Positions 20,889 through 20,970 of a stretch of DNA of 20,970 bases are shown in pieces. Location of the stretch: NCBI GenBank assembly GCA_900543215.1, contig UQQR01000028.1:1-20970 (forward strand), in the 5' to 3' direction. Source of the stretch: an uncultured Oscillospiraceae bacterium. GTDB lineage: Bacteria > Bacillota > Clostridia > Oscillospirales > Acutalibacteraceae. Both the position numbers and the translations under genes were made by a program. Under the pieces are notes generated by a model. It did no database searches and was not told the origin of the DNA. It saw nothing but the letters and a program-made list of their open reading frames with translations. Every line of letters begins with the position of its first letter. The first letter of the stretch is position 1.

Positions 20889-20970
20889 AAAAACTGTTTA
20901 GTAAATAGCTTTTCAAAATTTTCCGACTTGAAAAACAGTATTAATAAGTATATAATAATTGTTGAGAAAA

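Noticed and set aside
1..20970. CRISPR array, tRNA, rRNA or known riboswitch
   Set aside because: No regularly spaced repeats, no cloverleaf with a T-loop sequence and no conserved riboswitch core was recognised by eye.

Overview
The window looks like a chromosomal segment of a low-to-mid GC Gram-positive anaerobe of the class Clostridia, possibly Oscillospirales/Ruminococcaceae. Evidence: strong GGAGG-type ribosome binding sites, tightly overlapping genes, the family set (MtaB, DUF2325, DUF3793, flavodoxin, FeoA-FeoA-FeoB with a small Cys-rich partner) and the absence of Gram-negative features. No rRNA, tRNA or CRISPR array is visible. The genus assignment is inference.

Layout. (1) 1-2823: a compact + strand operon of mtaB (3' part), tsaE, tsaB, rpiB and upp. 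It combines making t6A37 on tRNA (TsaE/TsaB) with methylthiolating it (MtaB) plus pentose and uracil salvage, and ends at a bidirectional terminator. (2) 2829-5264: an AraC-type regulator on the - strand, the 3' end of an RraA-like gene, an SDR oxidoreductase and a UlaG-like metallo-hydrolase. The regulator and the RraA-like gene both appear to have lost their 5' ends at one junction near 3525-3545. (3) 5271-5999: a TRIC-type channel gene with its own promoter and terminator. (4) 5999-7105: a small accessory module, a DUF2493 (SLOG-type) gene divergent from an XRE repressor gene with two tandem operators between them, followed by a 421-bp element with perfect 22-bp terminal inverted repeats that is almost entirely stem-loops. 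(5) 7247-7637: rpsT with promoter and terminator.

(6) 7676-18985 is the centre of interest: a metal-homeostasis island, probably iron. It holds feoA1, feoA2, feoB, a 56-aa FeoB-associated Cys-rich membrane protein, a MacB-like ABC ATPase with FtsX-type permease, a small - strand gene, an HMA-domain protein, a stand-alone AraC DNA-binding domain, a small DUF6110-like membrane protein, a P1B-type ATPase with an unusual membrane metal motif, and a DUF2325-DUF3793-flavodoxin operon. Six intergenic copies of one 16-bp palindrome, GTTAGC-N4-GCTAAY, lie before feoA1 (three), feoB, the ABC ATPase and DUF2325. They contain TTAG-N6-CTAA, the unit found twice, overlapping, in DtxR/IdeR iron boxes. I infer one iron-responsive regulon in which uptake (Feo), metal handling or export (P1B ATPase) and an iron-sparing electron carrier (flavodoxin) are controlled together.

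(7) 18984-20970: a second accessory module. A small Cys-rich gene is divergent from a ribbon-helix-helix gene, again with an operator-like palindrome between them and again followed by a copy (partial) of the same structured repeat. Then comes an AT-rich XRE-TPR regulator on the - strand. The first stem-loop of the repeat carries two compensatory base-pair changes between copies, suggesting the fold is maintained.
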